From Prevotellaceae bacterium UBA3627 (GTDB lineage: Bacteria > Bacteroidota > Bacteroidia > Bacteroidales > Bacteroidaceae), in assembly GCA_002373375.1 (NCBI GenBank), contig DFLE01000027.1, positions 1 through 16,290 on the forward strand: a DNA stretch of 16,290 nt. Direction: 5' to 3'. Each line of letters starts with the position of its first letter. Position 1 is the first letter of the stretch. The position numbers and the translations under genes are program-made. Of the stretch, positions 1-7,076 are shown piece after piece. Below the pieces are notes generated by a model that was not told where the DNA came from, searched no databases, and worked only from the letters and a program-made list of their open reading frames with translations.

Positions 1-639
1 GAGGAGATAAAAGACCAGGACTGGAATGCCGCATGGGAGGCAGAGGGCTTTGAGCCTATTAACGTATGTAATATGGTCACCATATATGATGCCCGTCATA
101 CGAGTGACGCAGAACAGTTCAGCTCTCCCATAAAGATAGGCATCCACGCCAGCAACGCCTTCGGCACCGGCACACATGAGACCACTCGCATGATAGTGGC
201 ATCGTTGCTTGAGATACCGCTTGAGGGTAAGCGTGTGCTTGATTGCGGCACCGGCACCGGCATACTGTCTATAGCAGCGTTGAAGTGTGGTGCGGCGCAG
301 GTCTTGGCATACGACATAGACGAGTGGAGCGTAAACAATGCCATGCATAATGCCGCACTCAATGAGGTTGACGACAAGATGGAGGTGTTACAGGGCAATG
401 CCGGTCTCTTGTCTCATGTGGAGGGACTGTTTGACGTCGTCCTGGCAAACATAAACCGTAACGTGCTGCTTAGTGATATGGAGGCGTTCTGCAGCGTGAT
501 GACCAAGGATGCCACGCTTGTGTTAAGCGGATTCTATAAGGATGACGTGCCATTGTTGCTGGACAAGGCGGCAGAGTTCGGCCGTCATGAGGTAAGTGTG
601 AAGTCTGAGGGAGACTGGTGCTGCATTATACTTTCATAA
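1..639 (+). CDS. prmA: Ribosomal protein L11 methyltransferase (5' end missing)
   Basis: SAM-dependent enzyme that methylates ribosomal protein L11 in the cytoplasm. The reading frame is open from base 1, so the gene begins upstream. About 212 residues are present, against roughly 280 for the family, so the N-terminal L11-recognition part is mostly missing. Visible family marks are the stretch NAFGTGTHETTRMI, the SAM-binding loop VLDCGTGTGILSIAA, the acidic residues of YDIDEWSVNNA, and the substrate-side motif LANINRNVL. The internal ATG at 73 is not the true start, because the upstream codons (DWNAAWEAEGFEPI) also match PrmA. The stop is followed by a 19-bp gap to the lolA-like gene. I see no promoter or terminator in that gap, so co-transcription is likely. 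The identification is firm. Confidence 0.95.
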   Translation, partial: EEIKDQDWNAAWEAEGFEPINVCNMVTIYDARHTSDAEQFSSPIKIGIHASNAFGTGTHETTRMIVASLLEIPLEGKRVLDCGTGTGILSIAALKCGAAQVLAYDIDEWSVNNAMHNAALNEVDDKMEVLQGNAGLLSHVEGLFDVVLANINRNVLLSDMEAFCSVMTKDATLVLSGFYKDDVPLLLDKAAEFGRHEVSVKSEGDWCCIILS

Positions 640-658
640 TTTTAGACATTTAATCACA

Positions 659-1198
659 ATGAAAAATATAATAAGGATAGTTATATTATTGCTTCTCTGT
701 TCCGTCAACCTCCTTGCTCAGAATGGCACAGTGACCATAAAAAGTCTGACGGCAGACTTTAAGCAGACCAAGACGATGAAGATGCTGGGTAGTAGCATGG
801 TGTCAACAGGTAAGATGTGCTATGCCTCGCCTGACAAGCTCCGCTGGGAGTACACCATACCTTATGCCTGTACGCTTGTGATGAACGGACAGAAAGTGAT
901 GTTCAAGCGTAACGGCAGGAAGGACATAATGGACACGCAGAAGAATAAGATGTTTCGTGAGATAGGCCGTGTGATGCTTGGCAGTGTGGTGGTCAGCAGC
1001 AAACAGAAGCAGATGGAGATGCCGCTGTCCAAGCAGTTGCGCGCACTGTATAAGAGCGTTACGCTGTACTTCAACCACTCCACACACCTTGTGGAGCGCA
1101 TCGTCATGATAGAGAAAAACGGAGACAAGACAGAAATAGAACTGAAGAATGTTACGCTTAACAAAAACATATCTGCTGACGCTTTTCTGCTTCGTTAG
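659..1198 (+). CDS. lolA: Outer-membrane lipoprotein carrier protein, LolA-like
   Basis: Predicted periplasmic chaperone that carries lipoproteins from the inner to the outer membrane. The 179-residue product opens with a signal peptide (MKNIIRIVILLLLCSVNLLA, cut before QNG). A LolA-type half-barrel fold follows: the opening segment SLTADFKQTKTMKMLGSSMVSTGKM, then SPDKLRWEYT, then repeated beta strands. The length and the strand pattern (basic surface loop, DLRWEY-like turn, C-terminal ITF-like strand ending DAFLLR) fit Bacteroidetes LolA proteins, which diverge strongly from the E. coli protein. The last 50 bases also encode the start of the next gene in another frame. No LolB homologue is adjacent, which is usual for this phylum. 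The family call is fairly sure. The transport role is inferred from the family. Confidence 0.8.
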   Translation: MKNIIRIVILLLLCSVNLLAQNGTVTIKSLTADFKQTKTMKMLGSSMVSTGKMCYASPDKLRWEYTIPYACTLVMNGQKVMFKRNGRKDIMDTQKNKMFREIGRVMLGSVVVSSKQKQMEMPLSKQLRALYKSVTLYFNHSTHLVERIVMIEKNGDKTEIELKNVTLNKNISADAFLLR

Positions 1199-1565
1199 CA
1201 TTACGGTGTCGGCTCAGTTGCCGCAGAGTGACGGAGAGCAGCAGAGATACTCTGTCCAGATAGAGATGCCGCGCGGATATATCAGCGGCATATCAGTGAT
1301 GCAGAGGGAAGGGGAGTTAGTGAAGGGCGTTGTCGTCAACGAGTTTGGTGTGACGGCATTTGCCTTTACATATAACGTAGTCACAGGTAAGGTAAGGCTC
1401 GACAATGTCATAGCAATGCTTGACAAGTGGTATATACGCCGTGTGCTGCGTAAGGACATGGGGCAGGTGATGCTCTGCCTGCAGCGTGGCGACACAGTGT
1501 ATGAGAATACACGACGTAAGATAAAATACCAATTTGTTAGTCAGAAGTTTGGTGGTTTTGATTAA
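1149..1565 (+). CDS. Small secreted protein of unknown function overlapping lolA
   Basis: I do not recognise a family. The 138-residue product has a clear signal peptide (MLRLTKTYLLTLFCFVSITVSA, cut before QLPQ). A soluble, probably beta-rich periplasmic domain follows, with many Arg and Val residues and no obvious catalytic motif. The start at 1149 lies 50 bases inside the lolA-like gene in a different frame. I keep this start because only it supplies the signal peptide: the next in-frame Met (near 1266, MPRGYISG) would leave a leaderless fragment. The overlap suggests translational coupling to lolA, so a role in the cell envelope or lipoprotein handling is possible but unproven. The symporter promoter begins inside its last codons. 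Confidence 0.7.
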   Translation: MLRLTKTYLLTLFCFVSITVSAQLPQSDGEQQRYSVQIEMPRGYISGISVMQREGELVKGVVVNEFGVTAFAFTYNVVTGKVRLDNVIAMLDKWYIRRVLRKDMGQVMLCLQRGDTVYENTRRKIKYQFVSQKFGGFD

Positions 1566-1579
1566 TTTTTGTAATTTTG
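1548..1579 (+). promoter_or_regulatory. Bacteroidetes-type promoter of the symporter operon
   Basis: TTTG at 1548-1551, a 20-base spacer, then TAATTTTG at 1572-1579. This matches the Bacteroidetes primary sigma-factor consensus (-33 TTTG, -7 TAnnTTTG, spacing 19-21). Transcription should begin near 1586, leaving a leader of about 30 bases. The -33 box overlaps the end of the preceding gene, so the operon can be transcribed apart from prmA-lolA. Confidence 0.75.
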
Positions 1580-1616
1580 GCGGCTGAAACCATAAATATA
1601 CTAACAAAATGAACTT

Positions 1617-3176
1617 ATGTTAATCAAGATTTTACTCACTATTATCTTCCTCTGCGTCACAGTGGCAGTGGGAATTTATTCACGCCGTCAAGCAAAGACG
1701 GTGGATGGTTTCGTATTGGGCGGACGCTCCGTCGGTCCTTGGCTCACAGCCTTCGCTTACGGCACGTCATACTTCTCTGCCGTAGTGTTCGTAGGCTATG
1801 CAGGCCAGTTTGGTTGGAAATACGGTATGTCTGCCAGCTGGATAGGTATAGGCAATGCCGTCATAGGCTCACTCCTGGCATGGATTATACTGGGCAGGCG
1901 TACAAAGCTCATGACGCAACATATACAGTCACGCACAATGCCAGATTTCTTTGGCACACGCTATTCTGACGAAGGACTGCGTGTAGCGGCTTCCATCATA
2001 GCCTTCGTATTCCTTATTCCATACACAGCTGGTGTGTATATGGGCATCTCAAAACTCTTTGAGATGGGCTTCGGCGTGCCATACGAGTACTGCGCCATGG
2101 TGATGGCACTGCTCACTGCTGTGTATGTGATACTCGGAGGATACAAGGCTACGGCTATCAATGACTTTATACAAGGCATCATAATGCTCTTCGGCATCAC
2201 CACCGTTATAGTTGTGGTACTTAACACGCAGGGCGGACTGGTTGAGGCCTTCCACAAGATGCAGGCTATTATGCCTAATGCCGATGACTTGTCACAGCGA
2301 GGCGCCGACCTGTATGCCAATTTCCAGGCAGGCGACTTCGCCTCTTGGTTCGGTCCTAACCCGCTGAGCCTCCTCGGTGTGGTTATCCTCACTTCTGTAG
2401 GTACATGGGGACTGCCACAGATGGTAGGTAAGTTCTACAGCATAACAGACGAGTCTGCCATCAAGCGTGGCACAATCATCTCTACCATCTTCGCCTTCAT
2501 AGTGGCAGGCGGATGCTACTTCCTCGGAGGCTTCGGCCGTCTGTTCGTTCCTACAGCTTTCAATGCAGAGAAAGGAAAGTTCGTCTTCGACAATATCGTG
2601 CCTACAATGCTCGAGTCATTGCCCGATGTGCTCATAGCACTCGTCATACTGCTCGTGCTGTCAGCGTCAATGTCAACATTGGCAGGACTGGTGCTCACCT
2701 CATCATCCACCATGACACTTGACCTTATCTACCGCGACAAGAAATCGCAGATAGGCGAAGTGGAAGGCGGTGAGATTGACGATATGGTAGCCGAGAAGAT
2801 AGAGCGCCGCAAGGTTGTCATCATGCGCGTGCTTATCGTCTTCTTCATAGCCCTCTCACTTATGATAGCCCTCAACCCACCTCAGTTCATTGCCCAGCTC
2901 ATGGGTATCTCATGGGGTGCCTTGGCAGGAGCGTTCCTTGCTCCGTTCATGCTCGGACTCTACTGGAAGGGCGTCACCCGTATGTCAGTATGGGCATGCT
3001 TCGTGTGGGGCGTAGGACTGACAGTCGTAAACATGGTGCTCGGCAACCCTATCAACCCGATAGACTGCGGAGCAATAGCCATGCTCGGCGGTTTCGTGGT
3101 AGTTGCTGTTGTCAGCCTTGTCACATCCAAGATGAATGGCGATATCGTTAATAAAATCTTTGAGTGCTATAAGTAA
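1617..3176 (+). CDS. Sodium:solute symporter (SSS family)
   Basis: Inner-membrane carrier of the solute:sodium symporter family, 519 residues, within the usual size for 13 transmembrane helices. Hydrophobic helices run almost end to end, starting with MLIKILLTIIFLCVTVAVGIY. The early segment TVDGFVLGGRSVGPWLTAFAYGTSYFSAVVFVGYAG is the typical SSS helix 1-2 region, where FVLGGR precedes the unwound, sodium-contacting helix. A charged cytoplasmic loop (roughly residues 371-398, rich in Glu, Lys and Arg) separates the last helices. The substrate cannot be read from sequence. Because the gene opens an operon with a thioesterase and a PaaK-type ligase, and SSS members include acetate and phenylacetate permeases, an organic or aryl acid is a reasonable guess; proline-like amino acids remain possible. 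It is followed after 7 bases by the thioesterase gene. Confidence 0.9.
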   Translation: MLIKILLTIIFLCVTVAVGIYSRRQAKTVDGFVLGGRSVGPWLTAFAYGTSYFSAVVFVGYAGQFGWKYGMSASWIGIGNAVIGSLLAWIILGRRTKLMTQHIQSRTMPDFFGTRYSDEGLRVAASIIAFVFLIPYTAGVYMGISKLFEMGFGVPYEYCAMVMALLTAVYVILGGYKATAINDFIQGIIMLFGITTVIVVVLNTQGGLVEAFHKMQAIMPNADDLSQRGADLYANFQAGDFASWFGPNPLSLLGVVILTSVGTWGLPQMVGKFYSITDESAIKRGTIISTIFAFIVAGGCYFLGGFGRLFVPTAFNAEKGKFVFDNIVPTMLESLPDVLIALVILLVLSASMSTLAGLVLTSSSTMTLDLIYRDKKSQIGEVEGGEIDDMVAEKIERRKVVIMRVLIVFFIALSLMIALNPPQFIAQLMGISWGALAGAFLAPFMLGLYWKGVTRMSVWACFVWGVGLTVVNMVLGNPINPIDCGAIAMLGGFVVVAVVSLVTSKMNGDIVNKIFECYK

Positions 3177-3183
3177 TTAAAAA

Positions 3184-3600
3184 ATGGCTACGCTAAAAGA
3201 GATACTAAATAATGGCGACAAGTTCGCCAAGGAGAACGGCATACAGCTCACAGAGGTACGCGAGGGCTTTGCCCGTGCAGAGATGATTGTAGAGGAACGC
3301 CACCTCAATGCCGCCGGCGTTTGTCAGGGAGGGGTATATTTCACTCTGGCAGACCTTACCTTCGCTGCTGTGACAAACTCGCACGGTCCGGTGAGCCTTG
3401 GCGTACAGAACAGCATCACCTACCTGCAGTCGGCACGTAAGGGCGACCGCCTCATAGCCGAGACGGAAGAGACCTTCAATCACCACCGACTGCCGTTCTG
3501 CCAGACACGTGTGACCAACCAGAACGGAGAACTCCTCTGTGTGGTCAGCGGTTCGGCATACCGTAAGAAAGATATATTCCCATTTGATAAATTACAATAA
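3184..3600 (+). CDS. PaaI-type hotdog-fold acyl-CoA thioesterase
   Basis: Predicted cytoplasmic thioesterase that hydrolyses acyl- or aryl-CoA, 138 residues, the normal size for the PaaI/YdiI group. The hotdog core is recognisable: HLNAAGVCQGGVYFTLADLTFAA (about residues 40-62) is the signature helix, with Asn42, the Gly-Gly pair at 49-50 and the likely catalytic acid Asp57. The His of the classical CHGG motif is replaced by Gln48, a variant I believe occurs in other members, so activity is still expected. Then comes SLGVQNSITYLQSARKGDRLIAE, the usual strand carrying substrate-tunnel residues. The gene lies 7 bases after the symporter and 2 bases before the PaaK-like ligase. This supports a proof-reading or CoA-recycling role for the thioester that ligase makes. 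Confidence 0.88.
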   Translation: MATLKEILNNGDKFAKENGIQLTEVREGFARAEMIVEERHLNAAGVCQGGVYFTLADLTFAAVTNSHGPVSLGVQNSITYLQSARKGDRLIAETEETFNHHRLPFCQTRVTNQNGELLCVVSGSAYRKKDIFPFDKLQ

Positions 3601-3602
3601 CA

Positions 3603-4907
3603 ATGATATTAAACAGAGAAATGGAGTGCATGGACCGTGAGTCCATGACCAAACTGCAGTCAGAGCGACTGGTAGCAACGGTAAAGCGTTGCTATGAGAA
3701 CGTACCGTTCTATCGTAACAAGATGGATAAGAAAGGCGTGAAGCCTGAAGATATCCGTGGAATAGAAGACATCAACAAACTGCCTTTTACTACAAAGCAC
3801 GACCTGCGTGATGAGTACCCCTTCGGACTCAACGCCGTGCCTATGGATCAGATTACGCGTATTCACGCATCATCAGGTACTACGGGTAAGCCAGTCGTAG
3901 GTACATATACCAAGGGCGACCTCGAGCGTTGGGCTGAGGGTGCTGCCCGTGTGCTTGCCGCAGGTGGCGTCACCAAGGGCGACGTCGTTCAGGTAAGCTA
4001 TGGCTACGGACTCTTCACCGGCGGACTGGGAGCTCATGATGCAGCAGGCTATCTCGGCGCTGTGCAGCTGCCTACATCTGCCGGTAACTCCACCAAGCAG
4101 ATAATGCTGATGAAGGACTTTGGTACGGCGGCACTCTGCTGCACACCGTCATACGCCCTGCACCTTGCCGAGGTGCTTGAGCAGTCGGAGGTGAAACTGG
4201 ACGACCTGAAACTGCGCGTGGGCTTCTTTGGCGCGGAGCCTTGGACAGAAGGCATGCGTAAGGAACTGGAGGAGAAACTCCACATCAAGGCGCTTGACAT
4301 ATACGGACTGACGGAGATGTCGGGTCCCGGTGTGGGCGGCGAGTGTGAGTATCAGGACGGCACACACCTGTGGGAGGATATGTATTTCCCTGAGATTATC
4401 AACCCCGACACCCTTGAGCCGTGTGCTCCGGGAGAGTTCGGCGAGCTTGTCTTCACCTCGCTCTGCAAGGAGGGCATGCCAGTGCTGCGCTACCGCACGC
4501 GTGACCTTACACGCCTGATATATGAGCCTTGCCGCTGCGGACGTACCGCCGTGCGTATGGATCGCATCCTCGGCCGCTCTGATGACATGATGATTATCCG
4601 CGGTGTCAATGTCTTCCCGAGCCAGATAGAGGCCTGCCTCACGGAGTTCCCTGCGTTTACCCCGCACTACTTCATCACTGTGGACCGCAAAAACAATGAG
4701 GACACCTTTGACCTCGACGTAGAGTTGAACACAGAGTACTTCTCGCCAAACCCTGCAAAGCAGATGCCATTCATCAAGCCGCTCTACGACCGTATAGTGT
4801 CGATGGTAGGCATCAAGCCTAATATCCATATCAAGGAGCCGGGCTCAATACAACGCTCCACAGGCAAGGCAAAGCACGTTAACGACAAGCGAAATTTTAG
4901 AGATTAA
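3603..4907 (+). CDS. paaK: Phenylacetate-CoA ligase (PaaK family, ANL superfamily)
   Basis: Cytoplasmic AMP-forming ligase that should activate an aryl acid such as phenylacetate (or indoleacetate) with ATP and CoA. The 434-residue length is the usual PaaK size. Landmarks in order are the ATP/AMP loop SSGTTGKP at 90-97, the adenine-site motif DIYGLTEMSGPGVGGEC from 232, YRTRDL at 297-302, a CRCGR segment at 310-314 typical of PaaK, the hinge GRSDDMMIIRGVNVFP at 324-339, and the C-terminal catalytic-lysine region STGKAKHV at 419-426. All key elements are intact. In anaerobic gut bacteria, PaaK relatives commonly work with indolepyruvate:ferredoxin oxidoreductase, either in oxidation of aromatic amino acids or in the reverse, reductive synthesis. 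No such oxidoreductase lies in this window. The aminotransferase gene starts 3 bases after the stop. Confidence 0.92.
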   Translation: MILNREMECMDRESMTKLQSERLVATVKRCYENVPFYRNKMDKKGVKPEDIRGIEDINKLPFTTKHDLRDEYPFGLNAVPMDQITRIHASSGTTGKPVVGTYTKGDLERWAEGAARVLAAGGVTKGDVVQVSYGYGLFTGGLGAHDAAGYLGAVQLPTSAGNSTKQIMLMKDFGTAALCCTPSYALHLAEVLEQSEVKLDDLKLRVGFFGAEPWTEGMRKELEEKLHIKALDIYGLTEMSGPGVGGECEYQDGTHLWEDMYFPEIINPDTLEPCAPGEFGELVFTSLCKEGMPVLRYRTRDLTRLIYEPCRCGRTAVRMDRILGRSDDMMIIRGVNVFPSQIEACLTEFPAFTPHYFITVDRKNNEDTFDLDVELNTEYFSPNPAKQMPFIKPLYDRIVSMVGIKPNIHIKEPGSIQRSTGKAKHVNDKRNFRD

Positions 4908-4910
4908 GAA

Positions 4911-6221
4911 ATGAATACCCCTTTAGATTATGATATAGTCACCGGTGCCATAGAAGAGATGGGACTCGGTGACTTCTCTCAGGCTACGATACGTGACCTG
5001 CAGGGATTGTCACAAACACTTGAAAAGAAAACAGGACAGCCTATCATACACCTCGAGATGGGTGTGCCGGGACTGCAACCGTCAGAGATAGCACTGAAGG
5101 CAGAGCAGGAGGCCCTGGCAAAAGGCTGCGCCACGATGTACCCGCCAAATGGTGGCATACCACGTATCAAGAAGGCAGCATCAGAGTTCGTCAAGGCCTT
5201 CATAGGCGTAGAGATAGACCCGCTGGGATGCATACCTACAACAGGCTCCATGCAGGGCACCTTCGCCACCTTCACTGCCATACACCATGCCATGAAGGGT
5301 ACAGGCAAGGATACCGTACTGCTGATACAGCCCGGCTTCCCGGTCCAGACCACACAGTGTGACGTCATCGGACTGAAGCACATAGGCCTCGACATCCACG
5401 GCTATCGTGGTGATGCCCTCATCGCCAAACTTGAAGAGATACTCTCTGCCGGTAACATCAACTCTATCGTCTATTCCAACCCTAACAACCCCTCATGGGT
5501 ATGCTTCACAGAGGAAGAGCTCAAAGGCATCGGCTCTCTGGCTACGAAGTATGACGTCATAATACTGGAAGACCTGGCATACTTCGCAATGGACTTCCGC
5601 CGCGACCTCTCACATCCTTACGAGGCACCATACCAGGCCACGGTAGCACAATATACAGACAACTATGTATTGTGGGTGTCAGGCTCAAAAGCCTTCTCCT
5701 ATGCCGGACAGCGCATAGGCGTGACCTGCATCGGCAACAAGCTGTATCATCGTGTGTATGAGCCAATGCAGCAGAACTTCGGCGTGGGCGAGTTCGGAAA
5801 CTTCTTCTGCAACCGTCTTATGTACACACTCTCAAGCGGCACTACCCACAGCGTTCAGCACGCCATGGCAGCACTCATGGAAGCAGCCTGCGAAGGACGC
5901 TATAACTTCCTTGACGATGTGAAGGAGTATGGCAGACGCGCCAAGTTCATGAAAGAGGTGCTGCTTGCCAACGGCTTCTACCTTGTCTATGACAACGATA
6001 TGGGCGCCCCACTGGCAGACGGCTTCTACTTCACCGTGCAATATCCGGGAATGAACGACCTTGAGCTGACACGTGAGCTGATGTATTACGGCATAGCGGT
6101 GTTCCCACTCGACACTATGGGCTCAACCCAGCAAGGCGTGCGCATCTGCACCTCGTTCTTTAGACGAGAGCAGGAACCACTGTTCAAGGAGCGTATCGAA
6201 CTATTCAAGAAAAATCATTAG
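4911..6221 (+). CDS. PLP-dependent aminotransferase, class I/II
   Basis: Cytoplasmic fold-type I aminotransferase, 436 residues, that exchanges an amino group between an amino acid and a 2-oxo acid. PLP-site residues are clear: Lys260 in WVSGSKAFSYAGQRIG (Schiff-base lysine), Asp221 and Tyr224 in ILEDLAYFAMDF, the SNPNNPSW motif around 189-196, and Arg268 for cofactor phosphate. A late Arg in GVRICTSFFRREQEP is the probable substrate carboxylate anchor. Substrate is not directly readable. Its position immediately after a PaaK-type ligase, and before an omega-amidase-type hydrolase, favours an aromatic or glutamine-using transaminase, since glutamine transaminases release 2-oxoglutaramate, the omega-amidase substrate. 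A function as general aspartate/alanine aminotransferase cannot be excluded. The gene is followed by a 66-base spacer made largely of octamer repeats. Confidence 0.9.
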   Translation: MNTPLDYDIVTGAIEEMGLGDFSQATIRDLQGLSQTLEKKTGQPIIHLEMGVPGLQPSEIALKAEQEALAKGCATMYPPNGGIPRIKKAASEFVKAFIGVEIDPLGCIPTTGSMQGTFATFTAIHHAMKGTGKDTVLLIQPGFPVQTTQCDVIGLKHIGLDIHGYRGDALIAKLEEILSAGNINSIVYSNPNNPSWVCFTEEELKGIGSLATKYDVIILEDLAYFAMDFRRDLSHPYEAPYQATVAQYTDNYVLWVSGSKAFSYAGQRIGVTCIGNKLYHRVYEPMQQNFGVGEFGNFFCNRLMYTLSSGTTHSVQHAMAALMEAACEGRYNFLDDVKEYGRRAKFMKEVLLANGFYLVYDNDMGAPLADGFYFTVQYPGMNDLELTRELMYYGIAVFPLDTMGSTQQGVRICTSFFRREQEPLFKERIELFKKNH

Positions 6222-6230
6222 ACACACTCC

Positions 6231-6286
6231 AAACCACCAAACCACCAAACCACCAAATCACCAAACCACCAAACGCCTAAACCACC
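6231..6286 (+). repeat. Tandem octamer array, AAACCACC x 7
   Basis: Seven consecutive 8-base units: five are exactly AAACCACC, one is AAATCACC and one is AAACGCCT. The array fills nearly the whole gap between the aminotransferase stop (6221) and the nitrilase ATG (6288), ending one base before that ATG. It carries no G except in the degenerate unit, so the mRNA there would be unstructured. Since the unit is not a multiple of three and lies outside coding sequence, copy number could vary by slippage and change spacing or translation of the next gene. Confidence 0.9.
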
Positions 6287-6287
6287 A

Positions 6288-7061
6288 ATGAAAGTAACGC
6301 TCCTCCAAACGGACATCAAGTGGTCAGACCCCAGTGCCAACCATCGAGAGGCAGAACGCCTCATAGAGCAGGCAGAAAAGTCAGACCTCTATATATTACC
6401 AGAGATGTGGTCCACGGGCTTCGCCACCTACTCAGACGGCGTAGCAGAGGTGGTTGATGACAACGGCGACACCGACAGCCTCAGGTGGATGCGCCATATA
6501 GCGCAGACGTACGATGCCGCCGTAGCCGGTTCGCTGGCAATGAAGTTACCAGATGGCACCTACCGTAACCGACTCCTGTTTGTCACACCATCAGGGGAAG
6601 AGTATTATGACAAGCGTCACCTGTTCTCTTACGGAGGAGAGGACAGACGCTATACGGCGGGCGCCCGTCGTGTGGTCACGGAGTGGAGAGGCGTACGCAT
6701 CCTCTTACAGGTATGTTATGACCTGCGCTTTCCGGTATTCTCACGCAACCGTGGCGACTATGACGTAGCGTTATATGTAGCCAACTGGCCCGACAGCCGT
6801 CGTCAGGTATGGGACACCCTGCTTCGCGCCCGTGCATTAGAGAACCAGTGTTACGTCATCGGCGTCAACCGCGTGGGCGACGACGCCAGGTGTCACTATG
6901 ACGGTGGCAGCGCGGTCATAGACGCCTACGGACACAGTGTAGCAATGGCAGCAGACGGTCGCCAGCAGGTGGTTACGGCAGACATCGACATGCAGCGCCT
7001 GCAGCGTTTCCGGGAGAAGTTCCCCGTCCTTGCCGACCGTGATGATTTCAGATTAGAATAA
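6288..7061 (+). CDS. Nitrilase-superfamily amidohydrolase, omega-amidase (YafV/NIT2) type
   Basis: Cytoplasmic C-N hydrolase of 257 residues, the standard length for the omega-amidase branch. The catalytic triad is visible: Glu39 in LPEMWSTGF, Lys109 in YYDKRHLFSYGGE, and the nucleophile Cys143 in QVCYDLRFPVFSRN. The flanking words (PEMWSTGF, DKRHLFS, CYDLRFP, NWPDSR) are those of YafV/NIT2 proteins, which hydrolyse 2-oxoglutaramate or 2-oxosuccinamate to 2-oxoglutarate or oxaloacetate plus ammonia. Placed after an aminotransferase, it would pull glutamine-dependent transamination forward by removing the keto-amide product. The start follows directly on an octamer array, with no Shine-Dalgarno, as expected in Bacteroidetes. 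The stop is 15 bases before the next gene. Confidence 0.9.
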   Translation: MKVTLLQTDIKWSDPSANHREAERLIEQAEKSDLYILPEMWSTGFATYSDGVAEVVDDNGDTDSLRWMRHIAQTYDAAVAGSLAMKLPDGTYRNRLLFVTPSGEEYYDKRHLFSYGGEDRRYTAGARRVVTEWRGVRILLQVCYDLRFPVFSRNRGDYDVALYVANWPDSRRQVWDTLLRARALENQCYVIGVNRVGDDARCHYDGGSAVIDAYGHSVAMAADGRQQVVTADIDMQRLQRFREKFPVLADRDDFRLE

Positions 7062-7076
7062 ACTAAGCTAAACGAC

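Noticed and set aside
4149..4829. Minus-strand open frame of 226 codons
   Set aside because: It is opposite the well-conserved paaK gene and has no recognisable motif, leader or promoter.
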